Source of the DNA: a virus | Virus record (IMG/VR): IMGVR_UViG_3300021579_000394 | Location: 1-36,056 of that record | Direction: 5' to 3' (one strand) | Length of the DNA: 36,056 nucleotides | Shown here: piece by piece, positions 32,480 to 36,056 of the stretch | Layout: each line of letters begins with the position of its first letter | How positions within the stretch are numbered: position 1 is the stretch's first letter | The notes under the pieces: generated by a model | The model's database searches: none | Told to the model about the DNA's origin: nothing | The model's input: the letters and a program-made list of their open reading frames with translations, nothing else | Translations under genes and position numbers: made by a program

Positions 32480-33721
32480 TCACTCGAACAAGCTCATTGA
32501 CTGGCTACCCCCCGTTGTCGCTGCGTCATAGAAGTTCAACGCCTGCTTAGGCTCAAGAATTCCAAGATGCACAAGATAGCCTTCGAGCTGGGTACGCAAC
32601 TTTTCATCGAACTTGTGTAAGTTCAAACGTCCCTTGCTCGTCACCTCTACGCTCACGAGTGGGCATCGTGACTTCCCCTGTGCAGGAGCCATAAAGAGAT
32701 TCAGCGTTGCAGCGTGAATTTCCCAACCACGACTGAGTGGGTTTTCAATCTGAAAGTACGCACCGATCAAATCCGTCACACATTGACGATCCGTCGAGCC
32801 ACTGGCTGTGCATTCAATTTTCAGCCGCTCACATGGGCTTAGTAAATGCAAGCTCTTCACTTGCAGCCCCACAAAGCCATCCTCGAATGCCTGTGGAATT
32901 TGCAAGCCCAGACGAAGTTTTGAGAGATCAAGCACCGGGCGTTGAATCCGCTGCGCCTCTGCACTGACGCCCAACATATGGGTGGCAAATGCCTCGCACA
33001 GCATGCTGTGATATTTCGCACCACCCCTGATGATGGTTCGTGCAACACCTTTGATCTGCGAATACTCCAGCACCATGTGAATGTTTGGACTTCCCACGCG
33101 ACGCTGCAACTGAGTCCCCTCGAACTCCAGACGTGCAGTCGCAAGGTCTTTGGCGTGAATCGTGATCAACTGCGTACCCTGCGAACGATCCAGCACGTTG
33201 ACTACGCACACCTCACCACATCCCAGCTCACGTTGGTAGAAACCTTTGATGGCATCGCAAAAATTCGCGATTGATCTCTCATCACGATTAACTTCACGAC
33301 GTAGTCCTAGGTCATGTTGTTGAGCCTGCTGACTATGCTGATCCAGATATTCAATCTCTGCAGCAGCTTCGAATAAAGCAGGATGGTTGACATAGAGCCA
33401 GAAGGACCGATGCAAATCGCTCTTACAGGCAATGAGTCCCACCAGTTCATTGGGTTTGTCATGCGTTGCCTGAAACATGGCTTGTTTGCCCAAGGGATGC
33501 GCAAGTGTTGAACTTGCATGCAACCCTGCAATGATTCGATCACGCTTGATCGTGTTTTGGTAGTTCTGAATTAACTTGACCAGCGCACGAGATGTGTGAG
33601 TGTCGTCTTGCCACGCCCACCCTTCTGGCAGGGGTAGTTCATGACGAACCATGAATGATTTGAGCGTCTCATCAACGGGTAAACAGAGCAAGATGTCTGC
33701 ATATGTTTGGGGCTTACTCAC
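32480..33721 (-). CDS. Unknown protein, first gene of SOS-box-linked operon
   Basis: A 413-residue protein from a GTG at 33721 with AAGGAG five bases upstream. I see no signal peptide, membrane segment or standard enzyme motif. Features: RALVKLIQNYQNTIKRDRII (helical, basic) near residues 45-65, an acidic helical region YLDQHSQQAQQHDLGLRREV, and a beta-rich C-terminal domain, ending with CPLVSVEVTSKGRLNLHKFD and KLRTQLEGYLVHLG. It is the first gene of the operon, reading away from the LexA-box region, which points to damage-inducible expression. Family not recognised, function unknown. Confidence 0.65.
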   Translation of the reverse strand: MSKPQTYADILLCLPVDETLKSFMVRHELPLPEGWAWQDDTHTSRALVKLIQNYQNTIKRDRIIAGLHASSTLAHPLGKQAMFQATHDKPNELVGLIACKSDLHRSFWLYVNHPALFEAAAEIEYLDQHSQQAQQHDLGLRREVNRDERSIANFCDAIKGFYQRELGCGEVCVVNVLDRSQGTQLITIHAKDLATARLEFEGTQLQRRVGSPNIHMVLEYSQIKGVARTIIRGGAKYHSMLCEAFATHMLGVSAEAQRIQRPVLDLSKLRLGLQIPQAFEDGFVGLQVKSLHLLSPCERLKIECTASGSTDRQCVTDLIGAYFQIENPLSRGWEIHAATLNLFMAPAQGKSRCPLVSVEVTSKGRLNLHKFDEKLRTQLEGYLVHLGILEPKQALNFYDAATTGGSQSMSLFE

Positions 33722-33814
33722 GCTGTCTCCTTCTTCTTTTTATTAGGGGAAATCGCCCCCCCCCAATCGGTCACCTTGCGAGTGGTGTCAATTTTGGTTC
33801 TAGTTGCGATTAGA

Positions 33815-33830
33815 CTGGATAAATATACAG
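33815..33830. promoter_or_regulatory. LexA/SOS box
   Basis: CTG (33815-33817), ten bases rich in A and T (GATAAATATA), then CAG (33828-33830). Over 20 bases (33813-33832) it matches 17 positions of the E. coli LexA operator. Beta-proteobacterial LexA uses a similar CTG-N10-CAG site. It overlaps the -10 of the minus-strand promoter and lies 183 bases before the plus-strand small gene, so it can control both divergent units. Confidence 0.75.
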
Positions 33831-33849
33831 TATTTAGTGAATGCATCAA
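33822..33849 (-). promoter_or_regulatory. Probable promoter of the four-gene operon
   Basis: On the minus strand TTGATG (33849-33844), a 16-base spacer, then TATATT (33827-33822). The -10 lies within the LexA box. The start would be near 33815, about 95 bases before the GTG at 33721. The leader includes nine C residues on the plus strand (33756-33764), hence nine G in the transcript. Confidence 0.5.
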
Positions 33850-34012
33850 AACCACATCCAAAAGCTCCGAAATTACGATAGGTTCGTGTTCACAGCCCAT
33901 GTTTACCGGCCTTTCAAGCCCATTGACCCTCCTATCCCCGTTATCTAGAGTTACGCGTTAAGGGGAGCAGCCCTACGATTTCAGGTCAGTTTTAGCTAAC
34001 CACAACCTAGCC

Positions 34013-34267
34013 ATGAAATCACCACAACTTCCCGCCTCTGCCATCGTTTATCGCCCTCGATCAAACGGACAGCCGGAAAAGAGCAAGCACATCACTTTGG
34101 ACAAGGTCACGGAACTCATCGCGCACGCCGCGGTCATGACCAAAGATGATCTAGTACAAGCCTCAAAGAGTCAGATTTATGCCACTGATAGAGATGAGTT
34201 TGTGGACTTATGTGCCCACCAGAGCGTCAATACGAATTCCTCAACAGATATAGGAGTTCGCTCGTGA
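34013..34267 (+). CDS. Small hypothetical protein upstream of DUF2924
   Basis: An 84-residue protein, its stop overlapping the start of the DUF2924 gene (GTGA). It has a basic start (SAIVYRPRSNGQPEKSKHIT) and a helical centre LDKVTELIAHAAVMTKDDLV, ending in Ser/Asn-rich sequence. No ribosome binding site of quality is visible, but the coupling and placement in the recombinase unit support it. I do not recognise the family. It might help control the recombinase. Confidence 0.55.
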   Translation: MKSPQLPASAIVYRPRSNGQPEKSKHITLDKVTELIAHAAVMTKDDLVQASKSQIYATDRDEFVDLCAHQSVNTNSSTDIGVRS

Positions 34268-34737
34268 CTGACGACATCGCAACAGAAGATGCCTTGCCTT
34301 TGACCACCAAGGTTGGCAAGCAACTGCATTCACTTTCAAGTCTGCCAATACAAGAGTTCTGGACGCTGTGGGACAAGCACTTCAAAGATCGCCCTAAACA
34401 CCCCCATCGCAAACAACTGGAATCGCGCCTAGCGTATCGGCTTCAGGAAATTGCCGATGGTGGTCTCCCCCCAAAGACCCGCAACCTACTCGAAGACATC
34501 GGAGAGCGACGTTCCAAGATCAAAACCAGTAAAAGCCTCACCATTACCCTATTGCCGGGAACCGTTTTGATCCGAGAGTTTGACGGAATCGACTACCGCG
34601 TCACAGTCGCGATGGATGGTCGTTTTGAATTCGATGGCCACAAATACAAATCGCTATCCGCTATTGCAAAACAAATCACAGGGACCCAATGGTCAGGCCC
34701 TGTTTTTTTCGGCTTAAAACAAGGTAACTCCAAATGA
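34264..34737 (+). CDS. DUF2924-containing protein
   Basis: A 157-residue protein from a GTG at 34264 with TAGGAG eight bases upstream. The typical DUF2924 pattern is visible: LHSLSSLPIQEFWTLWDKHF, RKQLESRLAYRLQEIADGGL, then TLLPGTVLIREFDGIDYRVT and KSLSAIAKQITGTQWSGPVF. DUF2924 genes regularly sit directly upstream of serine recombinases in proteobacterial mobile elements, as here, where its end overlaps the recombinase start by four bases. It may be an accessory factor of recombination; the mechanism is unknown. Confidence 0.88.
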   Translation: MTDDIATEDALPLTTKVGKQLHSLSSLPIQEFWTLWDKHFKDRPKHPHRKQLESRLAYRLQEIADGGLPPKTRNLLEDIGERRSKIKTSKSLTITLLPGTVLIREFDGIDYRVTVAMDGRFEFDGHKYKSLSAIAKQITGTQWSGPVFFGLKQGNSK

Positions 34738-36056
34738 ACACCATCACACGCAAACGCTGCGCGGTCTATTGCCGCGTATCTTCCGACGAGCGCCTAGATC
34801 AGTCGTTCAACTCCATCGATGCCCAACGTGAGGCAGGGATTGCCTACGTGGTCAGCCAAAAAACAGAAGGCTGGGAACTTGTGCCTGACTTTTACGAAGA
34901 CCCGGGATTTTCTGGCGGCAACATGGAACGCCCCGGTTTAAAACGCCTGATAAAAGACATTCAAGCTGGAAAGATAGACATCGTAGTGGTCTACAAAATT
35001 GACCGACTCTCACGCTCATTAGCTGACTTTGCCAAGATGGTGGAAGTCTTTGACAACCACACCGTGAGTTTTAGTTCGGTGACACAGCAAATTAACTCAG
35101 CCACGTCAATGGGACGCCTGATGCTCAACGTCTTGTTGTCGTTTGCTCAGTTTGAACGGGAGGTTACGGGAGAGCGCATCCGCGACAAGATTGCTGCATC
35201 CAAGCGCAAAGGTATGTGGATGGGTGGATCCGTGCCACTCGGTTATCGCGTCGAGAACCGTGCGCTCCAGATTGAGCCACGCGAGGCTGAACTGGTGCAA
35301 CGCATCTTCGAGCAATTCATTACGGAACAATCCACGACCAAGATTGTCAAAGATCTCAACGAACAAGGCATTCAGACTAAGCGTAAAAAGGCTTTTTGCA
35401 AGCAGAGCATTTACAAGATCCTGCACAACCGGACCTACATCGGCGAGATCTCCCACAAGGGAGAAAATTTCCCCGCTCAGCACGAGGGATTAATTGACCA
35501 AACCATATGGAAGCAAACTCATACCATCTTGTCGCAGAACAACCGCGAACGTTGCAGGAACACATGGGAGAAAAAAAACCGCAACGACTTCCTGCTAAGG
35601 GGCATTGCGTACACGCACGATGGTGACTTGTTGATACCGATGGCAACAAAAAAAACCAACGGTAAGGTTTACCGCTACTACGTCATCAACAAAAAGATGC
35701 ACAAGGGCGCAGAGGCCGCTCAGTCGTGGAACTACCAAGCTGCGATGCTTGAAGATGCGGTGACAGAAAAACTTATGGAATACCTTCGCAGCGAGCGTAT
35801 GGTGGACAAGTACTGGTCTGAAATTCAGAAAATCAACCCGAGCATTGATGAGCCTCAGGCCGTGGTTTTGATTCTGAGACATACGGCAAGCATCTGGGAT
35901 CAGTTTTTTACAAAGATGAAAACAGAGATCATTCACGCGTTGATCAAACGGGTGGTGATTAAGCCCAACGGAGTTGAGGTCCAGATGCGGTTTGAAGGGC
36001 TGGGATCGGTTGTGAAAGCGATGCGATCACAAGTCCAGCACCTCGAACTAGCCTAA
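34734..36056 (+). CDS. Serine recombinase, probable integrase
   Basis: A complete 440-residue protein. The resolvase N-terminal domain is clear: YCRVSSDERLDQSFNSIDAQ with catalytic Ser16, YEDPGFSGGNMERPGLKRLI, VVYKIDRLSRSLADFAKMV, and FAQFEREVTGERIRDKIAAS. A recombinase domain follows (NRTYIGEISHKG and around) and then a zinc-ribbon-like region LLRGIAYTHDGDLLIPMATK whose usual cysteines are absent. This fits large serine recombinases. It is coupled to DUF2924, and the att site is expected close by, probably just beyond the window edge after the stop. It would integrate and excise the prophage. Confidence 0.93.
   Translation: MNTITRKRCAVYCRVSSDERLDQSFNSIDAQREAGIAYVVSQKTEGWELVPDFYEDPGFSGGNMERPGLKRLIKDIQAGKIDIVVVYKIDRLSRSLADFAKMVEVFDNHTVSFSSVTQQINSATSMGRLMLNVLLSFAQFEREVTGERIRDKIAASKRKGMWMGGSVPLGYRVENRALQIEPREAELVQRIFEQFITEQSTTKIVKDLNEQGIQTKRKKAFCKQSIYKILHNRTYIGEISHKGENFPAQHEGLIDQTIWKQTHTILSQNNRERCRNTWEKKNRNDFLLRGIAYTHDGDLLIPMATKKTNGKVYRYYVINKKMHKGAEAAQSWNYQAAMLEDAVTEKLMEYLRSERMVDKYWSEIQKINPSIDEPQAVVLILRHTASIWDQFFTKMKTEIIHALIKRVVIKPNGVEVQMRFEGLGSVVKAMRSQVQHLELA

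Noticed and set aside
33756-33764. Run of nine C residues
   Set aside because: Homopolymers are prone to sequencing error; it lies in a leader and breaks no gene, so no meaning is assigned.
33707-33961. Plus-strand 84-codon frame in the divergent control region
   Set aside because: It overlaps the promoter, SOS box and start of the 413-residue gene and has no ribosome binding site.
1-36056. CRISPR arrays, tRNA or rRNA genes, insertion sequences
   Set aside because: I looked for spaced direct repeats, cloverleaf patterns and transposase genes with terminal repeats and found none.

Overview
This window is most of a siphovirus-type prophage (or temperate phage genome) with a lambda-like packaging, head and tail block, a primase-helicase replication block and a large accessory block next to a serine recombinase. 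Protein style (HU of the HupB type, DUF3489/DUF2924/DUF6362/DUF6511 family proteins, moderately GC-rich coding) suggests a beta-proteobacterial host, most likely Burkholderiales. That is an inference from memory of families, not a search result.

Layout. Positions 1-15886, all minus strand, hold the late operon. Read in transcription order (right to left) it runs: small terminase, large terminase, gpW connector, portal, S49 protease with nested scaffold, decoration protein, major capsid (gpE type), head-tail joining protein, DUF6441-like protein, tail terminator-like protein, tail tube, tail assembly chaperone with a -1 frameshift extension, tape measure, a minor tail protein, and an alanine-rich tail fibre that leaves the window on the left. 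Lysis genes are not seen and may lie further left. Positions 16048-17508 (plus) hold four small phage proteins including DUF3489. An HU gene, a ParB-like/DNA methyltransferase fusion and a small plus-strand gene follow. Positions 19791-25292 (minus) are the early/replication operon: an HTH protein, several conserved phage proteins, a DUF6511 protein, a toprim/P4-type primase-helicase and a DUF6362 HTH protein.

Positions 25.3-33.9 kb look more AT-rich and are accessory. They contain an AbiEi/AbiEii type IV toxin-antitoxin pair with a palindrome over its promoter, a HEPN protein (R-x4-H), a DUF6602-like PD-(D/E)xK-type protein, and a compact four-gene minus-strand operon of unrecognised genes (30403-33721). 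That operon starts at a divergent promoter region carrying a strong LexA/SOS box. On the other side of the same region lies a three-gene plus-strand unit: a small protein, DUF2924 and a serine recombinase that is the likely integrase.

How it fits together. The recombinase would integrate or excise the element. The replication operon would start from a promoter near 25.45 kb. The late operon makes the virion, and several intrinsic-terminator-like hairpins sit inside it (at the fibre, at the tail terminator gene and inside the terminase 3' end), which implies attenuation or antitermination. No CI-type repressor is recognised. The best candidate for an undescribed system is the SOS-box-linked four-gene operon at 30403-33721; its function is unknown and a defence role is only an inference from context.
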